Assembly: GCF_036967205.1 (NCBI RefSeq)
Contig: NZ_CP146022.1
Location: 2,418,001 to 2,482,000, forward strand
Direction of reading: 5' to 3'
Origin: Streptomyces sp. Q6
GTDB lineage: Bacteria; Actinomycetota; Actinomycetes; Streptomycetales; Streptomycetaceae
DNA: 64,000 nt
A model generated the notes under the pieces. It had not been told where the DNA came from, made no database searches, and was given only the letters and a program-made list of their open reading frames with translations. The first letter of the stretch is position 1; each line of letters starts with the position of its first letter. A program made the position numbers and the translations under genes. Below are positions 35,741 to 45,395 of the stretch, in pieces.

Positions 35741-36252
35741 GCACCGAGAGCAGTGACTGGGAGCGGCGTGTCGCCGCCCTGTGGGCGGAGTTCGAGGCGT
35801 CGTCCGACGAGAGCGAGGAGTACGCGCAGCGGTTTCGCGCGCGCGTCGCCGAACTGGCCGCGGAGCTGCCCGCCGACAGCCCCGTCGGCCCCTTCGAGCG
35901 CGGCTGCGCCTTCGACTCGACCGGCCACTCCGACCTCGCGGTCCCGCAGTACGAGGAGGCGCTGCGCCTCGGCCTGACCGGCTACCGCGCCCGCCGCACC
36001 AAGATCCAACTGGCCAGCTCCCTGCGGAACACGGGCCGCGCGGCGGAGGGCGTAGCACTTCTGGAGCCCGAACTGACCGCGCCGAGCGACGAGTTGGACG
36101 ACGCGGTCCGCGGCTGCCTGGCCCTGTGCCTGTCGAGCCTGGGCCGGGACCGGGAGGGCCTGGGCCTGGTCCTCGAAGCCCTCGCGCCGCACCTGCCGCG
36201 CTACCGGCGCTCGATGGCGAACTACGCCCGGGAGCTGACCGGGTCACGGTAG
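35737..36252 (+). CDS. Tetratricopeptide repeat protein
   Basis: 171 residues, helical, with TPR-like units (PFERGCAFDSTGHSDLAVPQ, YRARRTKIQLASSLRNTGRA, CLALCLSSLGRDREGLGLVL). It is of the TPR_5 type. The start overlaps the phosphatase stop by four bases. Likely a protein-interaction partner; no other clue. Confidence 0.88.
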   Translation: MSTESSDWERRVAALWAEFEASSDESEEYAQRFRARVAELAAELPADSPVGPFERGCAFDSTGHSDLAVPQYEEALRLGLTGYRARRTKIQLASSLRNTGRAAEGVALLEPELTAPSDELDDAVRGCLALCLSSLGRDREGLGLVLEALAPHLPRYRRSMANYARELTGSR

Positions 36253-36294
36253 GGCGCGGGGTGACCATCCCACGATTCGCTCGTTCTGCTGAAC

Positions 36295-38219
36295 GTGCAG
36301 TCAAAGGTGCAGCAACCCAAGTCCCCGTCCCCCGGCGGAGCCGCCCGCGCCGACGTGATCGACGTAGAGCAGGCAGAAGCGGCCCTGGTCGAGCACTACC
36401 CCCGCCTGGTCCGCCTCGCGTACCTCGTGCTGCCGCCGGGCCTCGGCCGCAACCGCCGCGTGCTGACCGCCCACTCCGTGACCCAGCGGGCGCTCCCCCG
36501 CGGCCGGACCGCGACCGCGCCCCTGGTGCCCGCCCAGCGCGGCGCCCAGGGCCGCACGGGCGACCCCGGCTACGCGTACGTACGGCTGCGGGTGCTGTGC
36601 AGCGCCCTGGAGGCGGGGTTGCCGCTGCGCCGCGCGGCCTGGCCGAAGCGGGCCCAGCTGCCGCCGCTGCTGCCGCAGGTGTGGGGCCTGCGCCTGTTCC
36701 CGAAGTCGGGCGGCGCCGACGAACTCGCCCTGGACCAGCTGCTGTCCACCCTGAGCGGACCGGCCCGCGCCGCGTACGTGCTGCGCGGACTGGAGCGTCT
36801 CGACGACGACGCGCTGCGCGCGATCCTCACCGACGCGGGCCGTACCGACGAGGAGGCGGCCGCCGCGCTGGCCGAGGCCGACGGCGTCCAGGCTCCGGCC
36901 GTGTCGCTCCTGGAGTCGCCCGAGTTCGACCCCTGCTCCCTGCACGCCCGCCCCACCGACCTGATGCGCCGCCGCCAGCACGGGAAGGCGGTGATCGCGG
37001 CGGCCGCCGCGGTCCTCGTGTGCGGCGCGCTGCTCGGCCTGCCCGGCGAGGGCTGGGGCCCGAACGGCGCGGCGGCCCCGCCGTACGCCCGCAACCCGGC
37101 GGGTCAAGCCGCCCTGGATCCGGGCAAGTTGACGAAGGTGGCGCCCACCGCGTGGCGGACGTCGGCCCGCACCGACTTCTCCGTGTGGCCCGCGCGCGGC
37201 TCCCTCACCGGCGACAGGGACCTGCTGCGCCGCGCCCTCGCGGTGTGGGCGCGGCCCGGCGAGTCCGTCCAGGTCTCGGCCACCCCGGCACCCCGGCCGG
37301 GGCCCCGCCCGGCCCGCCGCAGCTCCTGTACGCGGGCGAGGTCGGCCGGGCGCGTGTCGTGCTGCTCTACGACGGTCTGCGCATCGTCCGCTACGCCGAA
37401 CCGGAGAGCGGCACGAGCGGCGCGGCCCTCGACTTCGCGCGCACCGACGGGGCGGCGGGTCCGCAGTCGGGCGCGGTGGTCGTCGCCCGCTCGGACGGCA
37501 ACGTCCGCTATCTGACGGCCCCCTGGGTCACCGGCGCGGCCGTCCGCGACCTGTTGAAGCCGGACGCCGCGCCGCTGAAGCTGTCCCGTACGAAGGACGG
37601 TCTGACCGCGCCGTTCCCGAGCCCGGCCGTCTCCTCGACCTGTACGTCGTGGAACGCGCTGGCGCTGACCGACTCCGCCGCCACCCGGCTCTCCACCGAC
37701 CTCGGCGAACTCGTGCCCGCGCAGCTGACGTCCGGCCGCCCGGACGCGCCCCGCGAGGCCCGGCCCGCCGACTGGGCCACGACCGCCTGCTCGCTCGCCT
37801 CGGCGCGCTCGCACGGGGTGCGCTCCGTCAACTCCTGGGCGTACGCGCGTCAGGAGCTGCCCGAGGGGAACGGGACGGCGGAGTGGGTGTGCACCCGCGC
37901 CGAGACATGGCGCGGCGGCGGGCCCCGGACGCTCGCCCTGTTCCGGGCGCCCGGGGCGGGCTCGGCGGTCGTGGCGGCGAAGGCGCAGGACGCGCCCGCG
38001 TGCGGCTCCCGCGACCCGCTGGTCCTGGCCGGGGTCCGCTGGAAGTCGCGGGGCGGGACCTGGTACCTGGTCGCCGCGGGCAGCAAGCAGGTCGGCTCGG
38101 TCACGGCCGCGGGGACGACGGGGCAGGGGAACGTCCTGGCCGTGCCGACGGCGCGGGGTGCGCAGGTGACGCTCACCGGCCGCACGACGGACGGCGCGAA
38201 GGTGTCCACCCTGCGCTGA
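36295..38219 (+). pseudogene. Membrane-anchored hypothetical protein with one frame break
   Basis: The first frame gives a helical N-terminus (VEHYPRLVRLAYLVLPPG, sigma-factor-like in flavour), a transmembrane helix (AVIAAAAAVLVCGALLGL) and the start of an external domain, then breaks up at about 37285. The rest continues one frame over from PPGPPQLLYAGEVGRARVVL to 38219. Adding one G in the run near 37288 restores a single protein of about 641 residues. This is probably an under-called G run; a true pseudogene is the alternative. No family recognised. Confidence 0.7.
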
Positions 38220-38355
38220 CGCCTCCCGGCCGCCTTGCCCGACGCCTTGCCGACCGCTTCGTCGGATCCCTCCGCGTCGGCTTGTTGACAGGTATGTAAA
38301 GAAAGTGGGTTCCCAGGGGTGTACCCCTGGGGCTACCCGTCAGTACATTGACGCC

Positions 38356-39246
38356 ATGTCTAATAGCCGCGTCCCGCTGAAGGCACGCCCGGTGTCCTTC
38401 GCCTGGGACAAGACACCGCTGCACTGGCTCCCGGACGACCCGTTCACGACGCACACCATCAACGTGCTGCACCTGCTGCTCCCGGCAGGGGAACGCTGGT
38501 TCGTGCACGTCTACCAGCAGGTCCTGCCGCTCATCCGGGACGACCGGCTGCGCGAGGACGTGATCGGGTTCATCGGCCAGGAGGCCATGCACTCCCAGGC
38601 GCACGACGAGGTGCTGCCGCACCTGCGTGAGCAGGGCCTCGACCCGACGCCGTACACCGCACAAGTGGACTGGTTCTTCGAGAAGTTGCTCGGCGACCGG
38701 ACCCTGCCGCCGGGCAAGGCGCGCACGTGGTGGCTGCTCGAACGCGTCGCGCTGATCGCGGCGATCGAGCACTACACGGCGTTCCTCGGCAACTGGGTCC
38801 TGAACGCCGACGAACTGGACCGGCGCGGCGCCGACCCGACGATGCTCGACCTGCTGCGCTGGCACGGCGCCGAGGAGGTCGAGCACCGGTCGGTGGCCTT
38901 CGAGCTGTTCCAGCACATCGACGGCAGCTACCGGCGGCGGGCCCGCACCTGGGCCACCGCGTTCACGGCGCTGGTCTTCCTGTGGCAGCGGGGCACGCGG
39001 TTCTTCATGGAGAACGACCCGACGCTCCCCGACGACGAGGCCCGCAAGGTCGGCTGGAGGGACTTCCACCGGAGCGGCCGGCAGGGCGTGCTGCCGTCGA
39101 CCGGGGCGATGGTGCGGTCCATACCCCGCTATCTGAGCCGGAGTTACCACCCCGAGCAGGAGGGCGACACGGACCAGGCCGTCGCCTACCTCGCCACCTC
39201 GCCCGCAGCGACCGCCGCCGAAGCCCGCACCGGAGCCGCCCGATGA
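38356..39246 (+). CDS. Metal-dependent hydrolase family (PF10118) protein
   Basis: 296 residues with carboxylate/histidine motifs of a di-iron-like fold: FIGQEAMHSQAHDE, AAIEHYTAFLGNW and WHGAEEVEHRSVAFEL. ATG 38356 is used because upstream codons lack bias. Its stop overlaps the ferredoxin-reductase start (ATGA), so the two are translationally linked and probably work as a redox pair. Confidence 0.9.
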   Translation: MSNSRVPLKARPVSFAWDKTPLHWLPDDPFTTHTINVLHLLLPAGERWFVHVYQQVLPLIRDDRLREDVIGFIGQEAMHSQAHDEVLPHLREQGLDPTPYTAQVDWFFEKLLGDRTLPPGKARTWWLLERVALIAAIEHYTAFLGNWVLNADELDRRGADPTMLDLLRWHGAEEVEHRSVAFELFQHIDGSYRRRARTWATAFTALVFLWQRGTRFFMENDPTLPDDEARKVGWRDFHRSGRQGVLPSTGAMVRSIPRYLSRSYHPEQEGDTDQAVAYLATSPAATAAEARTGAAR

Positions 39247-40319
39247 AAGCCCGCACCCTCCGCAAGGCCGTCCTCGTCGCCGGTGCCGCGCTCGTCGTGC
39301 GCCGGGCGCTGCGCCGCCGCGTCAGGAACTCCCCGCTGTGGCCGCTGCCCGCCCTGGAGGAGCCGACCTCGGGGCGGCCGCGGGCCCGCGCGCTCACCCT
39401 GCTCGTCACGCGGCACGAGCAGATAGCCGACGGCGTCGTACAACTCCGCCTGGAGGGGCACGAGTTGCCCGCCTGGCGGCCCGGGGCCCACCTCGACCTG
39501 GTACTGCCCTCCGGTCTCGTACGGCAGTACTCGCTGTGCGGCGACCCGGAGGACACGTCGTCGTACACCGTCGCCGCCCGGCTGATCCCGGCCGACGAGG
39601 GCGGGCGCGGCGGATCGCGGGAGGTGCACGAGCAGGTGCAGGAGGGCGCGGAGGTCGAGGTGCGCGGACCGCGCAACCGCTTCCCGCTCGACACGGACGC
39701 GCCCGCCCACCTCTTCGTCGCGGGCGGCATCGGCATCACGCCGGTCCTGCCGATGCTCCGTGAGGTCGCGGCGCGCGGCGGCGACTGGGCGCTGCTGTAC
39801 GGGGGCCGCAGCCGGGCCTCGATGCCGTTCCTGGAGGATCTCGCGAAACTCGACGCCGACGGCGGCCGGGTGACGGTCGTCGCCGAGGACACCGACGGGC
39901 GGCCCGACCTGGCGGGCGCGCTCGCGGCCACCGCGCCGGGCACCGCCGTGTACTGCTGCGGGCCCGAGGGCCTGATGGCGGCCGTCGAGGCGGCTCTGCC
40001 CGAGGGACGCACCCTGCACCTCGAACGATTCACGCCACGCAACGCGGGCGACGGCAACGGCCCGTTCGAGGTCGAGCTGCGGCGCAGCGGCAGGGTCGTG
40101 GAGGTGGCCGCCGACTCGACGGTCCTCGCGGCGGTCCGCGCCGAGGTGCCGAACGTCTCGTACTCCTGCGAGCAGGGTTTCTGCGGTACGTGCCAACAGC
40201 GCGTCCTGGAAGGGGAGATCGACCACCGCGACGAGCTGCTCACCGACTCGGAGCGCGGCGACTCGATGCTGATCTGCGTCTCGCGGGCGCGCGGTGAACG
40301 CCTGGTGCTCGACCTGTAG
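39243..40319 (+). CDS. PDR/VanB-type oxidoreductase (flavin reductase-2Fe2S ferredoxin)
   Basis: After an N-terminal hydrophobic/basic stretch come the flavin-binding barrel (GLVRQYSLCGDPEDTSSYTV), the NAD domain (FVAGGIGITPVLPMLR) and the C-terminal plant-type 2Fe-2S ferredoxin (YSCEQGFCGTCQQRVLEGE with the last cysteine in LICVSRA). 358 residues. It likely supplies electrons to the diiron-like enzyme encoded upstream. Confidence 0.92.
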   Translation: MKARTLRKAVLVAGAALVVRRALRRRVRNSPLWPLPALEEPTSGRPRARALTLLVTRHEQIADGVVQLRLEGHELPAWRPGAHLDLVLPSGLVRQYSLCGDPEDTSSYTVAARLIPADEGGRGGSREVHEQVQEGAEVEVRGPRNRFPLDTDAPAHLFVAGGIGITPVLPMLREVAARGGDWALLYGGRSRASMPFLEDLAKLDADGGRVTVVAEDTDGRPDLAGALAATAPGTAVYCCGPEGLMAAVEAALPEGRTLHLERFTPRNAGDGNGPFEVELRRSGRVVEVAADSTVLAAVRAEVPNVSYSCEQGFCGTCQQRVLEGEIDHRDELLTDSERGDSMLICVSRARGERLVLDL

Positions 40320-40367
40320 GCCGCACGGCCTGCTGTACGGCCTGATCCGCTCGGTAGAGTGTTCGGT

Positions 40368-41132
40368 ATGACTACCGGGGTACGGCGCAGAATGGGAGTC
40401 GAGGAGCGGCGGCAGCAGTTGATCGGGGTCGCCCTCGACCTGTTCAGCAGGCGCTCCCCCGACGAGGTCTCCATCGACGAGATAGCGGCGGCCGCGGGTA
40501 TCTCGCGGCCGCTCGTCTACCACTACTTCCCGGGCAAACTCAGCCTGTACGAGGCCGCGTTGAAGCGTGCGGCGGAGGATCTGGCGGGGCGGTTCGTGGA
40601 GCCGCAGGACGGTCCGCTGGGCGCGCGGCTGCTGCGGGTGATGGGCCGGTTCTTCGACTTCGTGGACGAGCACGGGCCGGGCTTCTCGGCGCTGATGCGC
40701 GGCGGCCCCGCGGTCTCCGCCGGCGGCGCCTGCTCCATGAGCTCCGCCTCCACGACGAACGCCCTCATCGACTCCGTGCGGCAGGCCGCGTACGTCCAGA
40801 TCCTCGCGCACCTCGGTGTCGTCACGCCGTCCCCGCGCCTCGAACTGGTGGTGCGCTCCTGGATCTCGCTGGCCGAGTCGACGGCCCTGATCTGGCTGGA
40901 CGGGCGGCGCATCCCGCGCGAGGAGCTCCAGCTCCAGCTGGTCCACGACTTCGCGGCGCTCGCCGCCGTGAGCGCCGCCTACGACGAGGAGATGGCGGAG
41001 CTGCTGCGCCACCTCCTCGCGGACGAGCCGGCCGACGGCCCCTTCGCGGAGCTGGTGACGCGGCTCGTCCGGCTGGCGCCCCTCCAGGGCCCGCCCGGCG
41101 GATCAGGTCACGCCGGTACGGCGGAGCGGTAG
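40368..41132 (+). CDS. TetR-family transcriptional regulator
   Basis: N-terminal helix-turn-helix: RRQQLIGVALDLFSRRSPDE, then SIDEIAAAAGISRPLVYHYF. The C-terminal ligand domain is helical. 254 residues from ATG 40368. It follows the hydrolase-reductase pair in the same direction with a 48-base gap and probably regulates it. Confidence 0.9.
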   Translation: MTTGVRRRMGVEERRQQLIGVALDLFSRRSPDEVSIDEIAAAAGISRPLVYHYFPGKLSLYEAALKRAAEDLAGRFVEPQDGPLGARLLRVMGRFFDFVDEHGPGFSALMRGGPAVSAGGACSMSSASTTNALIDSVRQAAYVQILAHLGVVTPSPRLELVVRSWISLAESTALIWLDGRRIPREELQLQLVHDFAALAAVSAAYDEEMAELLRHLLADEPADGPFAELVTRLVRLAPLQGPPGGSGHAGTAER

Positions 41133-41461
41133 GCGGGCTCCAGGTTCCGTACCTCCACCGACAGGTGCACGCCCCCCGGCTCCTTGATGTGCGCGGGCAG
41201 CAGGGCGAGGACGGCCTCCGTGAGCGCCGTCCTGGCCTCTTCGGTGCGCCCGGCCAGCAGGGCGATCTCCACGTGCACGACGGCCTCGTCCGCCGAGCCG
41301 TCACCGACGACGGTCTCCTCGACGCGCCGGAACCGGGTCTTGCAGGCCGGGATCCGCGCGGCGACCTCGTCCACACAGGCCTGGTGCACGGCCCCGGCGA
41401 GACCGGCCCGGTCGAGGCGGTCGTCGAGGGACGCGGAGTGGTCGACGGTGATCTGCGGCAT
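41108..41461 (-). CDS. 5-carboxymethyl-2-hydroxymuconate isomerase-like tautomerase
   Basis: 117 residues starting MPQITVDHSASLDD; proline 1 after methionine removal is the catalytic base of the tautomerase superfamily. The strand pattern AVVHVEIALLAGRTEEART fits CHMI. No aromatic-degradation genes lie nearby, so the physiological substrate is unclear. The 3' end overlaps the TetR gene by 25 bases. Confidence 0.82.
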   Translation of the reverse strand: MPQITVDHSASLDDRLDRAGLAGAVHQACVDEVAARIPACKTRFRRVEETVVGDGSADEAVVHVEIALLAGRTEEARTALTEAVLALLPAHIKEPGGVHLSVEVRNLEPAYRSAVPA

Positions 41462-41586
41462 GCGGGGCTCCGGGTGCGTGGGCGGCGTTGTCAGGGCTCA
41501 CCTTGACGGTGATCGCCGCGACGGCACAACTCGCGTCCCGCAGTGCGGACACGCGGCCTCGGCACGCCGGCCGCGCCGGACGGCCC

Positions 41587-43245
41587 TCAGGCGGAAGCGG
41601 GCGCGGGCGTCGAGGCCGAGGGGGCCAGGCGCAGGGCGATGAGGGCGATGTCGTCGCCGCGGGCGCGCCCGAAGCGGGACAGGAGCATGTCGCAGAGCGC
41701 GTCGGGGGCCGGTGGAGCCGCGCTCGCCGCGTCGCGCAGTTGCTCCATCGACACGGACAGGTCGACGCCCCGGGTCTCGATGAGCCCGTCGGTGACCATG
41801 AGGATCCGGTCCCCGGGAGCGAGGTCGACCGCGGTGGGCGTGGGATGCGGCAGTCCGAGGCCGAGGAGCGGACCCGACGCCACGGCATAGCGCGCCTCGC
41901 CCCGGGCGGGGACGACGAGCGGCGGGATGTGACCGGCGTTGGCGATGTGGGTGCGGCCGGTGACCGGGTCGACGAGGGCCAGGCACAGGGTGGCCGTGAA
42001 CTCGGGGTGGTAGAGCTGGAGCATCCGGTCGAGCCGGCCCACGAGCCGCGCCGGGCAGGGGTCCTCGATGCTGTAGGCGCGCAGCGCGTGCCGGATCTCG
42101 ACCATCACGGTCGCCGCGTCGAGGGAGTGCCCGACGACATCGCCGATGCCCATCAGGAATCCGGCGCTGGTGTGCAGGCCCATGTAGAAGTCGCCGCCGA
42201 TCTCGGCCTGTTGGGACGCCGGTACGTAGCGGAAGGCGATCTCGGTGCCCGGCACGTGCGGCAACTCGGCGGGCAGGAAGTTGCGTTGGAGCGTGAGGGC
42301 GACATGGCGCTCGCGCTCGTACATGACGAGGGGTTCGGCGGCGAGCGCGACGGCGCGGGCGAGCTGCTCCACGAGCGGGCCGACCCGCCCGGCCACGTCC
42401 TCGTAGACCGGCGTGGCCAGGCACACGGGCAGGTGCCCCTCGCCGGTGCGGGCGAGCACGAGCCGGGCGGCGCCGGGCCCGAAGTACGCCGTGGGCCACA
42501 GCGATCCGGGCACCAGGGCGGTGCGCACCCCGCCGGCGGCGCACATCAGGCGCCGCACCAGCGCCGCGGCCGCCTCGCGCTCGACGGCGCCGGGGGCCGG
42601 GGCGGGCGCGCCGCGCCGGGACAGACCGGCGTGCGTCTCGTCGCCGCCGAGCACGAACGCGGCGGCGCTGTGCCCGGTGAGCCGGGCCGCCGCGTCGGCC
42701 GCGGTGCCGGCCAGCTCGGAGAGGCAGCGGGCGCCCTGGACGTTGACGACGGTCTCGGAGAGCAGCACGAGCCGTCCGGACTGGGCCTGGATGTCGGTGA
42801 GCTCACGGGCGCCGCGCAGCGCGGCCCGCACCACGGCGCGGATCTCCTCCGGTTCGGCGGGCACGGACAGATAGGCCTCGCCGCCCGCGTCGAGGGCGCG
42901 GCAGCGGGCGTCGGTGCCGGACGGCTGGGCGGAGAAGTGCACGACGGGGATGCCGGCGAGGGACGGCAACGCCTTGACGCGGCGGCACAGTTCGTACCCG
43001 CTGAGGTCGGGCAGGCCCACGTCGACGAGCGCCACGTCGGGCAGGGCGCCGGCCCGCATCCGCAGGTCGAGTTCGACGAGGGCCTCGCCCGCGGAGGCGA
43101 CGGGGACGACGCGGTGCCCGGCGCGACTGAGGACGGCGCCCATGGCGTACCGGTTGGCGGGGGTGTCGTCGACGACCAGGACCGTACTGCTGCGGTCGGC
43201 CGGGGAACCCGTAGCGATGGCGTTCACGAGGCGGCCTCGGGGCAT
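41587..43245 (-). CDS. Response regulator-GAF-SpoIIE (PP2C) phosphatase
   Basis: 552 residues: receiver domain (STVLVVDDTPANRYAMGAV, phosphoacceptor in VALVDVGLPD), GAF-like region (about 150-320), then the SpoIIE phosphatase (IAFRYVPASQQAEIGGDFY, LMGIGDVVGHSLDAATVM, LMVTDGLIETRG, RGDDIALIALR). Such proteins dephosphorylate anti-sigma-factor antagonists in Streptomyces stress and development signalling. Confidence 0.92.
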   Translation of the reverse strand: MPRGRLVNAIATGSPADRSSTVLVVDDTPANRYAMGAVLSRAGHRVVPVASAGEALVELDLRMRAGALPDVALVDVGLPDLSGYELCRRVKALPSLAGIPVVHFSAQPSGTDARCRALDAGGEAYLSVPAEPEEIRAVVRAALRGARELTDIQAQSGRLVLLSETVVNVQGARCLSELAGTAADAAARLTGHSAAAFVLGGDETHAGLSRRGAPAPAPGAVEREAAAALVRRLMCAAGGVRTALVPGSLWPTAYFGPGAARLVLARTGEGHLPVCLATPVYEDVAGRVGPLVEQLARAVALAAEPLVMYERERHVALTLQRNFLPAELPHVPGTEIAFRYVPASQQAEIGGDFYMGLHTSAGFLMGIGDVVGHSLDAATVMVEIRHALRAYSIEDPCPARLVGRLDRMLQLYHPEFTATLCLALVDPVTGRTHIANAGHIPPLVVPARGEARYAVASGPLLGLGLPHPTPTAVDLAPGDRILMVTDGLIETRGVDLSVSMEQLRDAASAAPPAPDALCDMLLSRFGRARGDDIALIALRLAPSASTPAPASA

Positions 43246-43427
43246 GCGGGGCGGGCCCCCTCGGCCCGCGGCTTCCCCAAGTTACCGCCGACACGGGGCG
43301 GTACGGCATCGGTTGGACGAGCTTCACTTCTCCAGGTGATGCGCGCGGCGCCGCGCGCGCCCGCGGAACCCGTCCCTCGGCGCTCGACAGTGGGCAATAC
43401 GGCACGTGACCGGTACAGTCGCGTCCC

Positions 43428-44462
43428 GTGACCGCGCGCCTGGCCGACATAGCAGCACAAGCGGGGGTCAGCGAAGCGACGGTCAGCCGCGTGCTCAACG
43501 GCAAGCCCGGTGTCGCCGCGGCCACCCGACAGTCCGTACTCGCCGCACTCGACGTGCTCGGCTACGAGCGCCCCGTGCGGCTGCGCCAACGCAGCGCGGG
43601 CCTGGTCGGGCTGATCACCCCCGAGCTGGAGAACCCCATCTTCCCGGCGCTCGCCCAGGTCGTCGTACAGGCCCTGACCAGGCAGGGGTACACACCGGTC
43701 CTGGCCACGCAGACGCCCGGCGGGTCCACGGAGGACGAGCTCACCGAGATGCTCGTCGACCGCGGGGTCAGCGGCATCATCTACGTCTCCGGGCTGCACG
43801 CCGACACCACGGCCGACACCCGGCGCTACGAGCGGCTGCGCGGCCAGGGGGTCCCCTTCGTCCTCGTGGACGGGTTCTCGCCGTCGATAGCGGCGCCGTT
43901 CATCTCCCCCGACGACCGGGCCGCCGCGCGGCTCGCGGTCACGCACCTCGTCTCGCTCGGCCACACCCGGATCGGTCTGGCGCTGGGGCCGCGCCGCTTC
44001 GTTCCCGTACAGCGCAAGATCGAGGGGTTCGTACGCGCGACGAAGGAGCTGCTGGACCTGCCGTCCGACGAGGTGGAGCACGACCTCGTCCAGCATTCGC
44101 TGTACACGCTGGAGGGCGGCCAGGCCGCGGCGTCCACGCTGCTCGACCGGGGCTGCACGGCGGTCGTCTGCGCCAGCGACATGATGGCACTGGGTGCCGT
44201 CCGGGCGGTGCGCGAGCGCGGCCTCGACGTCCCGAAGGACGTCTCGGTCGTCGGTTTCGACGACTCGCCGCTGATCGCGTTCACCGATCCACCGCTGACC
44301 ACGATCCGCAAGCCGGTGCACGCGATGGGTCAGGCGGCCGTCCACACCCTCCTCGAGGAAATGGGTGGGACACCCGCTCCCCAGAGTGAATTCGTGTTCA
44401 TGCCGGAGCTCGTGGTCCGGGGTTCCACGGCCTCGTCCCCTGGGGTCCGGCCTCGTCCTTAG
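43428..44462 (+). CDS. malR: LacI-family repressor, MalR/Reg1-like
   Basis: The helix-turn-helix LADIAAQAGVSEATVSRVLN and periplasmic-binding-like effector domain (GLVGLITPELENPIFPALAQ, SVVGFDDSPLIAFTDPPLTT) closely match what I know of Streptomyces MalR, which represses maltose/maltodextrin uptake and also lies a few kb from glnE there. No malEFG is adjacent in this window, which is unusual. GTG 43428 start, 344 residues. The symbol is by resemblance. Confidence 0.8.
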   Translation: MTARLADIAAQAGVSEATVSRVLNGKPGVAAATRQSVLAALDVLGYERPVRLRQRSAGLVGLITPELENPIFPALAQVVVQALTRQGYTPVLATQTPGGSTEDELTEMLVDRGVSGIIYVSGLHADTTADTRRYERLRGQGVPFVLVDGFSPSIAAPFISPDDRAAARLAVTHLVSLGHTRIGLALGPRRFVPVQRKIEGFVRATKELLDLPSDEVEHDLVQHSLYTLEGGQAAASTLLDRGCTAVVCASDMMALGAVRAVRERGLDVPKDVSVVGFDDSPLIAFTDPPLTTIRKPVHAMGQAAVHTLLEEMGGTPAPQSEFVFMPELVVRGSTASSPGVRPRP

Positions 44463-44537
44463 GGTGTAGCGGATGCGGCTCCAACCCGCCCGAGGGATGA
44501 TCGGACGAAGAGCCGATATCTGGCAGACTCTGTGCCT

Positions 44538-45395
44538 ATGGGTGAAACGACCGTGACGACACTGGAAGGCCGACAGGGGCCCACCACCTCACCCATCGCG
44601 GAGGACCGTGTCGGGCACCGCTTTCGTACACCGCGGCGTCCCCGGCTCTGGTTCGAGATCCTTCTGATCGCGGTGAGTTACTGGACGTACTCCCTGATCC
44701 GCAACGCGGTCCCGGAGCAGAAGACCCAGGCGCTGAACAACGCCGACTGGATCTGGAAGCTCGAGCACCACCTCGGGATCGCCGTCGAACAGAGCGTCAA
44801 CCATGCCGTGGACTCGGTGACTTGGCTCATCGTCGGCATGAACTACTACTACGCGACCCTGCACTTCGTGGTCACGCTCGGTGTGCTGGTGTGGCTGTTC
44901 CGCTGCCATCCGGGCCGTTACGCGGCGACGCGTCTCGTCCTCTTCGCGACGACGGCGGTCGCCCTCGTCGGCTACTACTTCTACCCGTTGGCGCCGCCCC
45001 GTCTGATGGACCCGGCGTCGGGGACGCGCTTCATCGACACGGTCGCCGTGCACCAGACCTGGGGGTCGATGGCGTCCGGCAACCTGAAGAACATGTCGAA
45101 CCAGTACGCGGCGATGCCGTCGATGCACATCGGCTGGTCGCTGTGGTGCGGACTGACGATCTTCGCGCTGGCCTCGGTGCCGTGGGTGCGGGTCCTCGGG
45201 CTCCTCTACCCGGTGGCGACGCTGGTGGTCATCGTGGCGACGGCGAACCACTTCTGGCTGGACGCGGTGGGCGGGATGCTCTGCCTGGCGTTCGGCTTCA
45301 CCGTGGCGCGGCTCTGGTACGGCGCGCTGCCGTACCGGCTGCCGCGCACGGTGGCGCAGGGTCCGCCCCTGGAGCTCACTCCCCTCGACAGGTGA
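44538..45395 (+). CDS. PAP2-family membrane phosphatase
   Basis: About six transmembrane helices (WFEILLIAVSYWTYSLI, TLHFVVTLGVLVWLF, LVLFATTAVALVGYYFYPL among them). The PAP2/inositolphosphotransferase motifs are AMPSMHIGWSLW and NHFWLDAVGG. It acts on lipid phosphates or phosphoinositol head groups; substrate unknown. ATG 44538, 285 residues. The end overlaps the convergent amidohydrolase gene. Confidence 0.9.
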   Translation: MGETTVTTLEGRQGPTTSPIAEDRVGHRFRTPRRPRLWFEILLIAVSYWTYSLIRNAVPEQKTQALNNADWIWKLEHHLGIAVEQSVNHAVDSVTWLIVGMNYYYATLHFVVTLGVLVWLFRCHPGRYAATRLVLFATTAVALVGYYFYPLAPPRLMDPASGTRFIDTVAVHQTWGSMASGNLKNMSNQYAAMPSMHIGWSLWCGLTIFALASVPWVRVLGLLYPVATLVVIVATANHFWLDAVGGMLCLAFGFTVARLWYGALPYRLPRTVAQGPPLELTPLDR

